A stretch of DNA of 47,726 nt from Acrocarpospora macrocephala. Its GTDB lineage: Bacteria; Actinomycetota; Actinomycetes; Streptosporangiales; Streptosporangiaceae. The DNA is taken from assembly GCF_009687865.1 (NCBI RefSeq), contig NZ_BLAE01000061.1, forward strand, positions 21,436 to 69,161. The letters run 5' to 3'. The notes under the pieces were generated by a model. The model was not told where the DNA came from. It worked only from the letters and a program-made list of their open reading frames with translations, and searched no databases. The translations under genes were made by a program, and so were the position numbers. This document shows positions 16,621-24,177 of this stretch, one piece after another. Positions within the stretch are counted from its first letter, which is position 1. Every line of letters starts with the position of its first letter.

Positions 16621-17337
16621 GTGACAGCGCGTATCGAACGAGTGGTGACCGCCGGGGTCGTGGAGATCGACGACGTCGAGCACAAGGTGGAGAACAACAC
16701 CTGGATCGTGGGTGATGACGAGGAGGTCATCGTCATCGACCCGGCGCGGGACGCCGAGAAGATTCTGGAGCAGGTGGGCGAGCGCGAGATCCTCGCCGTC
16801 ATCTGCACGCACGGCCTGGCCGACCATGTCGGCGCGGCCATCGAGGTGGCGGCCAAGGACGAGGCGGTGATCGCCCTGCATCCCAAGGACAAGCGCCTCT
16901 GGCGGCAGACCTGGGAGGACACCTGGCCGGACATCGACATGGAGGACGAGGGCCTGTTCGCCGTCGCCGACACCGAGCTGGAGGTCCTGACCACGCCCGG
17001 GGTCACGCCCGGCGGCGTGTCGCTGCTGTCGGAGTCGCTGGGCGTGGTGTTCACCGGCGAGACGCTGCTGGCCGACGGGCCCGGCAAGCTCGGCGGGGAG
17101 TATCCGTCGCTGGCCGACCAGCTGACCTCGATCGGCGAGCGGCTGTTCACGCTGCCGCACGAGACCCGGGTGCTGCCCGCGCACGGCGAGGAGACCACCA
17201 TCGGCGATCTGGAGCCCCAGTTCGATCGGTGGCTGTCCGGCTCGCTGACCGGGACCCTGGAGGAGTCGGAGCCGCCGCTGCCCGACGGCTCGCGCGCGTC
17301 CGGGATCAAGCTCGACCTCGACGACGACGACCATTAG
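16621..17337 (+). CDS. Metallo-beta-lactamase-fold protein with missing metal ligands
   Basis: The 238-residue protein keeps the overall glyoxalase II-like MBL fold. It has the opening NNTWIVGDDEEVIVIDPARD, the helix after the first metal loop, and the late VLPAHGEETTIGDL. Key ligands differ from the canonical HxHxDH...H...D...H set. The first loop reads THGLADH, with Leu instead of the second His. The next reads TPGVTPGGV, with Val instead of His. The third reads FTGETLLADG, with Glu instead of the bridging Asp. Only part of each metal site remains, so hydrolase activity is doubtful. Related Streptomyces proteins that I recall keep the ligands. It is coupled to the nuclease gene by a one-base TAGTG overlap. 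Confidence 0.85.
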   Translation: MTARIERVVTAGVVEIDDVEHKVENNTWIVGDDEEVIVIDPARDAEKILEQVGEREILAVICTHGLADHVGAAIEVAAKDEAVIALHPKDKRLWRQTWEDTWPDIDMEDEGLFAVADTELEVLTTPGVTPGGVSLLSESLGVVFTGETLLADGPGKLGGEYPSLADQLTSIGERLFTLPHETRVLPAHGEETTIGDLEPQFDRWLSGSLTGTLEESEPPLPDGSRASGIKLDLDDDDH

Positions 17338-18284
17338 TGGAGCAGCTCGGTCTTGAGGGCATGCCCCGGCGGCTGTACTCGTGCACGCCGTCGCGGCTCA
17401 ACTCCTGGCTCGACTGCCGCAGGCGCTACCGGTTCGCCTACCTGGACCGGCCCGCGCCGCCCAAGGGTCCGCCATGGGCGCACAACAGCGTCGGGGCCGC
17501 CGTGCACAACGCGCTGGCCGCGTGGTGGCGGGAGCCGTACGAGCGGCGCACGCCGATGACGGCGGCGATCCTGGTCAGCAACGGCTGGATCGCCGAGGGC
17601 TTCAGGGATCAGGAGCAGTCGCTGGCGTGGCGGGACAGGGCCCGCGAGATGGTGTCCGGATATGTCGCGACTTTAGATGCGGCGGACGAGCCGGTCGGGG
17701 TCGAGCGCACTGTCGCCACCCGCACTGCGATCATCGCCGTCTCCGGCCGGATCGACCGCCTCGACCGCCGCGGCGACGAACTGGTCGTGGTCGACTACAA
17801 AACCGGCCGCCGCCCTCCCGGCCCCGATGACGCCCGCTCCTCCCTGGCCCTGGCCATCTACGCGGTGGCCGCCTCCCGGGTGCTCCGCCGCTCCTGCCAT
17901 CGGGTCGAGCTGCATCACCTGCCCACCGGGCAGATCGCCGACTGGGAACACACCGACGAAACCCTCAGCCGCCACCTGACCCGCGCCGAACAGATCGCCG
18001 AAGAAGCCTCCACCGCCGACGAGGCCTACCGCGCCCGCATCCCCAGCGTCGGCAAGCGCTCCAGCCGAGGATCTACGGCCGCCAAATCCACGCCTGCCGA
18101 ATCCAACGGCCCCGGAGCCGCGTCGGTGCCCCCCGAGATCGACGCGCTCTTCCCCCCGTCCCCGGGCCCGATCTGCTCCTGGTGCGACTTCCGCCGCCAC
18201 TGCCCGGAAGGCCAGGTCGCGGCACCGGACCGAGTTCCCTGGGACGGCCTGGCGGCCATCGCGGAGCAGACTCACCAGGAATGA
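17337..18284 (+). CDS. PD-(D/E)XK nuclease with Fe-S cysteines (Cas4/AddB/RecB-like)
   Basis: This RecB-family nuclease has about 315 residues. The core reads GRIDRLDRRGDELVVVDYKTG, holding the Asp and the D-x-K of the PD-(D/E)XK active site. Four cysteines flank it as in Cas4 and AddB: one in the N-terminal NSWLDCRRRYRF and three in CSWCDFRRHC near the C-terminus. These probably hold a 4Fe-4S cluster that pins the ends together. A Pro/Ser/Ala-rich insert lies around residues 240-275. The start may be GTG 17337, overlapping the previous stop, or ATG 17361. No cas genes are nearby, so a DNA repair or processing role is more likely than CRISPR. A strong terminator follows. Confidence 0.88.
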   Translation: MEQLGLEGMPRRLYSCTPSRLNSWLDCRRRYRFAYLDRPAPPKGPPWAHNSVGAAVHNALAAWWREPYERRTPMTAAILVSNGWIAEGFRDQEQSLAWRDRAREMVSGYVATLDAADEPVGVERTVATRTAIIAVSGRIDRLDRRGDELVVVDYKTGRRPPGPDDARSSLALAIYAVAASRVLRRSCHRVELHHLPTGQIADWEHTDETLSRHLTRAEQIAEEASTADEAYRARIPSVGKRSSRGSTAAKSTPAESNGPGAASVPPEIDALFPPSPGPICSWCDFRRHCPEGQVAAPDRVPWDGLAAIAEQTHQE

Positions 18285-18286
18285 TC

Positions 18287-18326
18287 TCCACGGACCGGAC
18301 ACCCAGATCCTGGGCCGGTCCGTGGA
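18287..18326 (+). terminator. Terminator after the PD-(D/E)XK nuclease gene
   Basis: A perfect 12-bp stem TCCACGGACCGG/CCGGTCCGTGGA with a 16-base loop starts three bases after the stop codon. There is no U-run, as is common in high-GC actinobacteria. Confidence 0.8.
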
Positions 18327-18465
18327 AGACGCCGAGCGCACGAAGCCCTCATGGCCAGGTACTCACCGCCGCACCCCTTCGCCGCAAGGGCTGGCTTGCC
18401 TCGAGCGAGATCACGCTGGTTCAGCCGGTGCCGCAGACGGCGTGAGGAACCGGCCTATCCGGCTT

Positions 18466-18819
18466 TCAGGTCGCCTCGTTGTCGTACGGCGGAATCTCCC
18501 CAAAGTTCAGCTCCGCGTAAGCCGGGGCCGGGGGTTCGAGCGGCGGCAGGTCCGGCTCGTCGTCCTTCCAGTCCTTCTCCACGTCGTCCAGCAGGTGCTT
18601 GCGGACGAACGTCTTGGGGTTCAGGTCGGCGGGGTCGAAGTTCTTGAACTCCGGCCCCAGATTCGCCTCCAGATCGCTGCGCGCGTTGTTGGCCATCTGC
18701 CTGAGCTGCCGCAACGTCCGTCCCGCCTGGGAGGCCGCCTGCGGAAGCTTCTCCGGGCCGAAGACGAGCAGCGCGATCACCACCAACGCTATGATCTCCG
18801 GCCAGCCGAGTCCGAACAC
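18466..18819 (-). CDS. tatB: Twin-arginine translocase subunit TatB
   Basis: This 117-residue Tat translocation component helps recognise twin-arginine signal peptides at the membrane. It has the N-terminal membrane helix with WPEIIALVVIALLVFGPEKLP, including the invariant FGPEKLP hinge. An amphipathic helix follows (AASQAGRTLRQLRQMANNA), and then an acidic Pro-rich tail. The Glu near position 8 in the membrane helix favours TatB over TatA. A GGAGGGAG ribosome site precedes the GTG start. It lies 37 bases after htrA on the same strand. The sigE-anti-sigma-htrA-tatB order matches that recalled from mycobacteria. Confidence 0.93.
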   Translation of the reverse strand: MFGLGWPEIIALVVIALLVFGPEKLPQAASQAGRTLRQLRQMANNARSDLEANLGPEFKNFDPADLNPKTFVRKHLLDDVEKDWKDDEPDLPPLEPPAPAYAELNFGEIPPYDNEAT

Positions 18820-18856
18820 GGCGATCTCCCTCCAAGTACCAACGCGTTCAGACTAC

Positions 18857-20251
18857 TCACGAAGGCTGAGCACTGGGAGCGGGGGCGGCCCCGATAGTCA
18901 CCGTCGCGGACCGTTCGGAACCCGCGCGCTGGTACTTGAAGACCACCTTGTCGCCGGGGGCCTTGCTGCGGATGGTGACGATCAGCTCGCGGCTGTCGCT
19001 CACCGGCTGGCCGTCCACCTCCAGGATCACGTCCCCGGGCCGCAGCCCCGCCTTGTCGGCGGGCCCGTCCGGGGTGACCGGCTCGACCCCGCGCTCGGCC
19101 TGCGCCGCGATCCGCACTCCCTGCCCCTGGTACTGCTGGTCGATGCTGATCCCGATCCGGGACGTACGGGCGCTGCCCGTGGTGATGAGCTCCTCCGCGA
19201 TCCGGCGCACCTGGTTGACCGGGATGGCGAAGCCGAGGCCGATGCTGCCGGTCTGCTGGCCGAGCGGGGAGCCGCCGCCCAGGGTGGCGATGGCCGAGTT
19301 GACCCCTATCACCTCACCGGCCGCGTTGACCAGCGGGCCGCCCGAGTTGCCGGGGTTGATCGCCGCGTCGGTCTGGATGGCGTTGATCAGCGCCGAGTCC
19401 CTGCCGCTCTCCCCGCCCGCCTCGACCGGGCGGTTGAGCGAGCTGACGATGCCCGTGGTGACCGTGCCGGTCAGGCCGAGCGGGGAGCCGATCGCGATGA
19501 CCGGGTCGCCGACCACCATCGAGTCGGAGTTGCCGAGCGCCACCTCCGGCGAGCCGAACGTCTCCTCCGGCTTGACCACGGCGATGTCGGAGTTGGGGTC
19601 CCGGCCCACGATCCTGGCGGTGGTTGACCTGCGGTTGCTGAACTTGATCCGGATCTCGCCCCCGGCGGAGGCCACCGCGACCACGTGGTTGTTGGTGACG
19701 ATGTAGCCGCCCTTGATCAGGAAGCCGGAGCCGGTGCCCGACTCGCTGCCGCCGCGCACCTCCAGCGAGACCACGCTGGGCAGCACCCGGGAGGCCACCC
19801 CGGCGACCGACTCCGGCGGCCGGGCGGTGCTGCCGGCCGGGGTCGTCGGGATCGCGTAGTTGGGGTCGAGGCCTGAGGTCGACCCGGTCAGCAGGTAGGT
19901 GCCGTAGGCCCCCGCCCCGCCCGCGAGCAGGGCGATCACCACCGCCAGCAGCACCAGGACGCCGGAGCGCGGCCCCCTCGGCGCGTCCGTCCGCGCCGGC
20001 GGGGCGCCAGGCGGCGGCGCCCAGGCCGGGCCCATCCCGTACGCGTTGACCGGTGGCGGCGGACCCGGCGGCTGACCGTACTGGTCGCCGAACGGGTCGG
20101 TCGGGTGCTGCGACTGGAGGAAGTCGGGCCCCTGCTGCCGGTACTGCGGGCCGGGGCCGCCGGATGGGCTGCCCCAGCCGGGGTGGGGTCCTTCCGCCGG
20201 AAGGAACTCAGGCCGGTCCGACGCGTTGAAGGAACGCGTGTCGTCGGTCAT
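18857..20251 (-). CDS. htrA: HtrA/DegP-like serine protease with PDZ domain
   Basis: This 464-residue envelope quality-control protease has a Pro/Gly-rich cytosolic N-terminus (about 1-95), a single membrane segment (about 97-120, LVLLAVVIALLAGGAGAYGT), a trypsin-like domain and a C-terminal PDZ domain (about 360-450). The catalytic triad is visible as His in VTNNHVVAVA, Asp in NSDIAVVKP and Ser in NPGNSGGPLVN. The PDZ carboxylate-binding region includes GLRPGDVILEVDGQPVSD. It lies in the sigma-E regulon context. In mycobacteria HtrA acts in envelope stress, possibly through the anti-sigma factor. That link is inference here. Confidence 0.95.
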   Translation of the reverse strand: MTDDTRSFNASDRPEFLPAEGPHPGWGSPSGGPGPQYRQQGPDFLQSQHPTDPFGDQYGQPPGPPPPVNAYGMGPAWAPPPGAPPARTDAPRGPRSGVLVLLAVVIALLAGGAGAYGTYLLTGSTSGLDPNYAIPTTPAGSTARPPESVAGVASRVLPSVVSLEVRGGSESGTGSGFLIKGGYIVTNNHVVAVASAGGEIRIKFSNRRSTTARIVGRDPNSDIAVVKPEETFGSPEVALGNSDSMVVGDPVIAIGSPLGLTGTVTTGIVSSLNRPVEAGGESGRDSALINAIQTDAAINPGNSGGPLVNAAGEVIGVNSAIATLGGGSPLGQQTGSIGLGFAIPVNQVRRIAEELITTGSARTSRIGISIDQQYQGQGVRIAAQAERGVEPVTPDGPADKAGLRPGDVILEVDGQPVSDSRELIVTIRSKAPGDKVVFKYQRAGSERSATVTIGAAPAPSAQPS

Positions 20252-20308
20252 CGGTGTTTTTCACTCCCACGCGAAGTCAGCGGTGGCCTCGTGCCATCCT
20301 CAGGCGAA

Positions 20309-20344
20309 CGGCATACGACTGATGTAAAGCGAAATCGTATGCCG
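20309..20344. terminator. Hairpin between the anti-sigma gene and htrA
   Basis: A perfect 10-bp stem CGGCATACGA/TCGTATGCCG encloses 16 bases in the 135-bp gap. It could end the sigE-anti-sigma transcript or be an operator for htrA. Confidence 0.55.
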
Positions 20345-20386
20345 TCGATCCCCATCATTCGGCAGGGTAGTCGCCCGATCAGGACA

Positions 20387-20890
20387 TCACCGCGCAAGCG
20401 AGGGTCGCGGGCTCGGGGTGGCGGACGGCGAGCTGAGCCGGAACGGCGCCGCGGTGTTCGGCGCGGGCACCATCATCTCCGGCGGCGTGGCCGGGCGAGG
20501 CTCGCCGCTGACCATGAACAGCGTGCCGAGCGCGACCGCGGCCGAGGCCACGCCCACCGCGACATAGCCGATGCGGCGACTACCGCGTCCGGGCCCGGAA
20601 GATCCGGCGGCTCGGCGGGGGCGGTTGTCGACCGGGGCAAGGCTGTAGATACCGGGCAGAGCCCGGAGATCAGGGGGGCCGGGTGGCGGCATCCTCAGCA
20701 GCGACATGGTCAGATCCGCCGGAACCGGAGGCGGATCCATCAGGCGCAGGCGGCTCTTGAGCGCGCGGAACGCCTCCACCTCCGCCCGGCAGTCGGCGCA
20801 GAAGGTCAGGTGGGCCAGGGCGCGTTCCCGGTCGTTGTGGCCGAGCTCGCCGTCGATCAGCGCGGAGACGCGCTCTCCAAGGTGTGTCAT
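20387..20890 (-). CDS. rseA: Zinc-finger anti-sigma factor (RseA-like)
   Basis: This 167-residue anti-sigma factor is for the sigma factor encoded just upstream. The N-terminal ZAS (zf-HC2) motif is H-x3-C-x2-C in LAHLTFCADCRAEV, following HLGERVSALIDGELG. It binds zinc and clamps the sigma factor. A predicted membrane segment lies near residues 106-126 (IGYVAVGVASAAVALGTLFMV), followed by a short Pro/Ser-rich outer tail. Envelope signals could therefore be transmitted across the membrane. The mycobacterial RseA that I recall is regulated by phosphorylation and proteolysis. The gene lies 46 bases after sigE and is probably co-transcribed. Confidence 0.88.
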   Translation of the reverse strand: MTHLGERVSALIDGELGHNDRERALAHLTFCADCRAEVEAFRALKSRLRLMDPPPVPADLTMSLLRMPPPGPPDLRALPGIYSLAPVDNRPRRAAGSSGPGRGSRRIGYVAVGVASAAVALGTLFMVSGEPRPATPPEMMVPAPNTAAPFRLSSPSATPSPRPSLAR

Positions 20891-20936
20891 GCTCCCTCCT
20901 CGTGGTGCTGTCGGGGGCAGGCGGCGCGCGAGTCGC

Positions 20937-21566
20937 TCATCTGCCCTCCCGGGTGAACGACGAAGGGGGGAGCTGGTCGTCGCGGGGCGCCCGATGGTCC
21001 AGGGCTTCGCGCAACTGCGAGCGGGCGCGGTGGATGCGGCTGCGGACGGTGCCGAGCTTCACCCCGAGCGTCGCGGCGATCTCCTCATAGGACAGGCCTT
21101 CGATGTCACAGAGCACGACGGCGGCCCGGAAATCCGGCGGCAGCGCGTCCAGCGCGGCCTGGATGTCGGGTTCCAGATGGGCGTCGTCGTATGCCTGGGC
21201 CGGAGACGGCTCGCGGCCGCGTAACCGCTCCGCCGCGTCGTCGGCCAGGCCTTCGAACCGGATGCGCTGCTTGCGCCGCGCCTGGTCCAGGAACAGGTTG
21301 GTGGTGATGCGGTGCAGCCAGCCCTCGAACGTCCCAGGCGTGTAGCTGGACAATGATCGGAACACCCGGACGAAGACCTCCTGGGTCAGGTCCTCGGCGT
21401 CGTGCACGTTCCCGGTCAGGCGGTACGCGAGCCGGTATACCCGCGCGGAGTGCGTGCGAACGACCTCCTCCCAGCTGGGAGGCGTCCAGTCGGACACCGA
21501 GGCGTCCGGCTGGCGGTCGGCGTCGTCCACCAGCAACCCTTTCTCCAAGACCGTCGCTACACCCAT
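20937..21566 (-). CDS. sigE: ECF RNA polymerase sigma factor SigE
   Basis: This 209-residue extracytoplasmic-function sigma factor has region 2 with [20 protein letters not shown] and [10 protein letters not shown], and region 4 with [20 protein letters not shown] followed by [20 protein letters not shown]. The N-terminal extension of about 28 residues is variable in the family. Its position upstream of a ZAS anti-sigma gene, htrA and tatB, and divergent from an O-methyltransferase, supports orthology to mycobacterial SigE. A good match to its own promoter class lies upstream (see the promoter entry), so it probably activates itself under envelope or oxidative stress. Confidence 0.94.
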   Translation of the reverse strand: MGVATVLEKGLLVDDADRQPDASVSDWTPPSWEEVVRTHSARVYRLAYRLTGNVHDAEDLTQEVFVRVFRSLSSYTPGTFEGWLHRITTNLFLDQARRKQRIRFEGLADDAAERLRGREPSPAQAYDDAHLEPDIQAALDALPPDFRAAVVLCDIEGLSYEEIAATLGVKLGTVRSRIHRARSQLREALDHRAPRDDQLPPSSFTREGR

Positions 21567-21647
21567 TGTGCCCTTCTGTTCTCATTGCCGCGCCAGCTGT
21601 GCGGCTGCTGCTTTGATGCCGCGAGAATAAAGACCGTTCAAAGCGTG

Positions 21648-21675
21648 CAACGTCCTCGTTGTGGCGTGAGTTCCC
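21648..21675 (-). promoter_or_regulatory. SigE-type autoregulatory promoter
   Basis: On the minus strand GGGAAC (21675-21670) is separated by 17 bases from CGTTG (21652-21648), about 80 bases before the sigE ATG. This fits the GGAAC / CGTT promoter pattern of the mycobacterial SigE and other ECF factors. Confidence 0.65.
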
Positions 21676-21693
21676 GTTCGGGGCTTACTCCCC

Positions 21694-21699
21694 TACGCT
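21694..21699 (+). promoter_or_regulatory. -10 box (TACGCT) of leaderless O-methyltransferase gene
   Basis: TACGCT ends eight bases before ATG 21708. No ribosome site is visible. Confidence 0.45.
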
Positions 21700-21707
21700 T
21701 CAGAACC

Positions 21708-22334
21708 ATGAATACGGCGAGCCTGGCTCATGCGGAGGATTTCGTCCCCGAGGACGAGGTGCTGCGGGCCGCGCGGCAGCGGGGCACAGAGGTGGGCGCG
21801 CCACCCATCCTTCCTGGTGGTGGGGCCGCGCTGAGCTTCCTCGCGACCGCGATCAACGCCAGAGCGGTGGTGGAGATCGGGACCGGGTGCGGGGTGTCCG
21901 GGCTCTGGCTGCTGCGCGGCATGCGGCCGGACGGCACCCTGACGAGCGTGGACGCGGAACCGGAGCACCAGCGGCTGGCCCGCCAGACGTTCGCCGAGGG
22001 CGGTTTCTCCGGAAGCCGGATCCGGCTGATCGTCGGCCGTGCCCTGGACGTCCTGCCCCGCCTCGCCGACGGCGGGTACGACCTGGTCTTCTGCGACGCC
22101 GCCAAGCAGGAGTACGGCGACTACCTGGCCGAAGCCATCCGGCTGCTGCGGGTGGGCGGCATCGTCGCCTTCGACGACGCCCTCTGGCACGACCGGGTGG
22201 CCGACCCCACCCAGCGCGACCCGGACACCGTCGCCATCCGCGAACTGGGCAAGCTGGTCCGCTCCGACGAGCGCCTGCGCCCCCTGATGTTCCCGCTCGG
22301 CGACGGCCTACTAGCCGCGATCAAGCTGTCATGA
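21708..22334 (+). CDS. O-methyltransferase (class I, SAM-dependent)
   Basis: This 208-residue member of the catechol-O-methyltransferase-like family (methyltransferase_3) has the SAM-binding motif VVEIGTGCGVSGLWLL, the acidic strand-2 end SVDAEPEHQ, motif DLVFCDAAKQEYGDYL with likely metal-binding Asp, and AFDDALWHDRV. A longer upstream frame reads through the promoter region and is rejected. ATG 21708 fits both the family N-terminus and a leaderless promoter. It is divergent from sigE, as with Rv1220c and sigE in M. tuberculosis (from memory). The methyl acceptor is unknown. Confidence 0.92.
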   Translation: MNTASLAHAEDFVPEDEVLRAARQRGTEVGAPPILPGGGAALSFLATAINARAVVEIGTGCGVSGLWLLRGMRPDGTLTSVDAEPEHQRLARQTFAEGGFSGSRIRLIVGRALDVLPRLADGGYDLVFCDAAKQEYGDYLAEAIRLLRVGGIVAFDDALWHDRVADPTQRDPDTVAIRELGKLVRSDERLRPLMFPLGDGLLAAIKLS

Positions 22335-22370
22335 TTGCGATGCTGCGCATCGCGGTTCGGGTGCTCAACC

Positions 22371-22414
22371 CCGGTGTCTTCCCTCGTCGCTCCGCTCCTC
22401 AGTCCAGACACCGG
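22371..22414. terminator. Hairpin between convergent O-methyltransferase and pepA
   Basis: A 9-bp stem CCGGTGTCT/AGACACCGG encloses a 26-base loop, between the stops of two convergent genes. It can act in both directions. Confidence 0.6.
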
Positions 22415-22421
22415 CGCACCC

Positions 22422-23801
22422 TCACGGGCTGAGCCAGTCCAGCAGCAGCCGCACCCCGAACCCGGTCGCGCCCTTCTCGGCCCTGGCCGGTCCGGCGATG
22501 TCGAGGTGCGCCCACGGCCGCTTGCCGGTGAACTCGCGCAGGAACAGCGCCGCCGCCACCGAACCGGCCGCGCCGGTCATGCGCTTGTCCACGTTGGCCA
22601 GGTCGGCCACGTCGGAGTCCAGGTCACCGACATAGTCGTCGATGAGCGGCATGCGCCACAGCCGGTCGCCGGTCCGCTCGCTCGCGGCCAGCAACTGGGC
22701 GGCCAGGGCCTCGTCGTTGGCGTACAGCGCGGCGATGCCGGTGCCGAGGGCGATCTTGGCGGCGCCGGTCAGGGTGGCGATGTCCACCAGCGCGTCCGGG
22801 TCGAGTTCGGCGTCGGCGTAGGCGAGCGCGTCGGCCATCACCAGGCGGCCTTCCGCGTCGGTGTTGAGGATCTCCACGGTGCGCCCGCCGTACTGGACGA
22901 TGACGTCGCTGGGGCGCTGGGCCGAACCGGAGAAGGCGTTCTCGGCGCAGGCGATCAGGCCGGTGACCCGGACCCGCGCGTTGAACTCGGGGAGGGCGCC
23001 CATGGCGGCGATGATGGCCGCGCCGCCCGCCATGTCGGTCTTCATGGTCTTCATGCCCTCGGAGGTCTTGATCGACAGGCCGCCGCTGTCGAAGGTGATG
23101 CCCTTGCCGACCAGGACCACGTGGCGGTCGTACGAGGCGGGCTCGTAGGACATCTCGACCAGGCAGGGCGGGTTGACCGAGCCCTGGCCGACGGCGCGGA
23201 TGCCGCCGAAGCCGGTGAGCTCGGTGTCGACCCGGACGCCGAGACCCGCGCTCGCGCCGATCTCCACGGCCTGGGCCGCCAGCCAGCCAGGGGTCTTGAT
23301 CGAGGCCGGGGTGTTGACCAGGTCCCTGGCCACGCTGGTGGCGCGGGCGGTCGCCTCGCCGCGGCGGACGGCGCCGGCGTCCCCGCCGGCGAAGACAATC
23401 TCCGCTACCGATTTGGTCTTGATCTCGCCGATGGTGAACGTGTAGGCGGCCAGCAGCGCGGCTTCCACCAGGGGCGCCACGTCGCCTTCCGGGGGGAGCA
23501 GCACGGTCAGGCTCGGGCGGCCCTTGGCCCGGCCGGTCAGCGCGGCTCCGGCCTTGCGCAGGTCCTTGGCGGAGCTGTCGCCGACGCCGTACAGGAGGAT
23601 GCGCCTGACCCCGTCGCCCTGGGCGACGGGGATCTCCAGCACCTCGCCCGCGTCGCCTTTGACCTGGTAGTGGGCCAGCAAGGCGGGCAGCGGGATGGGG
23701 AGCTCGACCGCGGCGTCAAGGTCGCCGCCGAACGGGACGGCCAGAAATTCGGCGTCGGACGCGGCGTGGGGCGCGACGGTCAGGCGAGTGTGAATGGGCA
23801 C
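22422..23801 (-). CDS. pepA: Leucyl aminopeptidase (M17)
   Basis: This cytosolic hexameric aminopeptidase removes N-terminal residues from peptides. About 459 residues are read from GTG 23801, which has GAGGAG at proper spacing. An upstream ATG at 23852 would add residues across the ribosome site. The two-metal active site is clear: VGKGITFDSGGLSIK (Lys and Asp ligands) near residue 245, MKTDMAGGAA, and NTDAEGRLVMADAL with the Asp/Glu ligands and Arg. The N-terminal domain is typical of M17. A strong terminator of the upstream DUF3117 gene lies between the two. Confidence 0.95.
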   Translation of the reverse strand: MPIHTRLTVAPHAASDAEFLAVPFGGDLDAAVELPIPLPALLAHYQVKGDAGEVLEIPVAQGDGVRRILLYGVGDSSAKDLRKAGAALTGRAKGRPSLTVLLPPEGDVAPLVEAALLAAYTFTIGEIKTKSVAEIVFAGGDAGAVRRGEATARATSVARDLVNTPASIKTPGWLAAQAVEIGASAGLGVRVDTELTGFGGIRAVGQGSVNPPCLVEMSYEPASYDRHVVLVGKGITFDSGGLSIKTSEGMKTMKTDMAGGAAIIAAMGALPEFNARVRVTGLIACAENAFSGSAQRPSDVIVQYGGRTVEILNTDAEGRLVMADALAYADAELDPDALVDIATLTGAAKIALGTGIAALYANDEALAAQLLAASERTGDRLWRMPLIDDYVGDLDSDVADLANVDKRMTGAAGSVAAALFLREFTGKRPWAHLDIAGPARAEKGATGFGVRLLLDWLSP

Positions 23802-23830
23802 GATCACTCCTCGATGGGGAGAAACAAGAG

Positions 23831-23867
23831 CGGCCCCGGCGCGGGATAGCACCCGCTGCCAGGGCCG
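23831..23867 (-). terminator. Rho-independent terminator after the DUF3117 gene
   Basis: A roughly 15-bp stem (CGGCCCCGGCGCGGG against CCCGCTGCCAGGGCCG) has one mismatch and a bulge. On the minus strand a T-rich tract CTCTTGTTTC follows. Confidence 0.8.
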
Positions 23868-23889
23868 ATATCAAGTGATATGCGGCTGG

Positions 23890-24057
23890 TCAGCCGACCA
23901 CGTTCTTCAGTGCGTCGCCGAGGGCGCTGGCCTCGTCCGCGGACAGTTCGACGACGAGCCGCCCACCACCCTCCAGCGGGACCCGCATGACAATGCCCCG
24001 GCCTTCCTTGGTGACCTCCAGCGGACCGTCACCAGTCCGCGGCTTCATCGCCGCCAT
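23890..24057 (-). CDS. DUF3117 small protein
   Basis: This 55-residue protein of the actinobacterial DUF3117 family starts MAAMKPRTGDGPLEVTKEGR and continues with VMRVPLEGGGRLVVELSADE. The GGGAAGGGA site at proper spacing fixes the start at 24057, not at the earlier in-frame ATG 24114. The function is unknown. The family is nearly universal in actinobacteria, and its M. tuberculosis member sits next to tagA, as it lies near tag here, with a PaaX gene between them. A strong terminator follows, so a monocistronic, abundant transcript is likely. Confidence 0.92.
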   Translation of the reverse strand: MAAMKPRTGDGPLEVTKEGRGIVMRVPLEGGGRLVVELSADEASALGDALKNVVG

Positions 24058-24177
24058 GCGTGTATCCCTTCCCGCGTTGTCGACCGCCCCCGAGGAGGCG
24101 GTCGGCGCATTCACGTCTTCTGTGATGTCCTATTATCCCGCCTCCGAGCTCAATAGGGTAATGCCCTGGGCTCTTTT

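Noticed and set aside
17337-18284. Cas4 and therefore a CRISPR system
   Set aside because: The nuclease has Cas4-like cysteines, but no repeats or other cas genes exist in the window. A RecB/AddB-type house nuclease is simpler.
21402-21707. Extended N-terminus of the O-methyltransferase
   Set aside because: It overlaps the sigE coding region and both promoters. The family similarity begins at ATG 21708.
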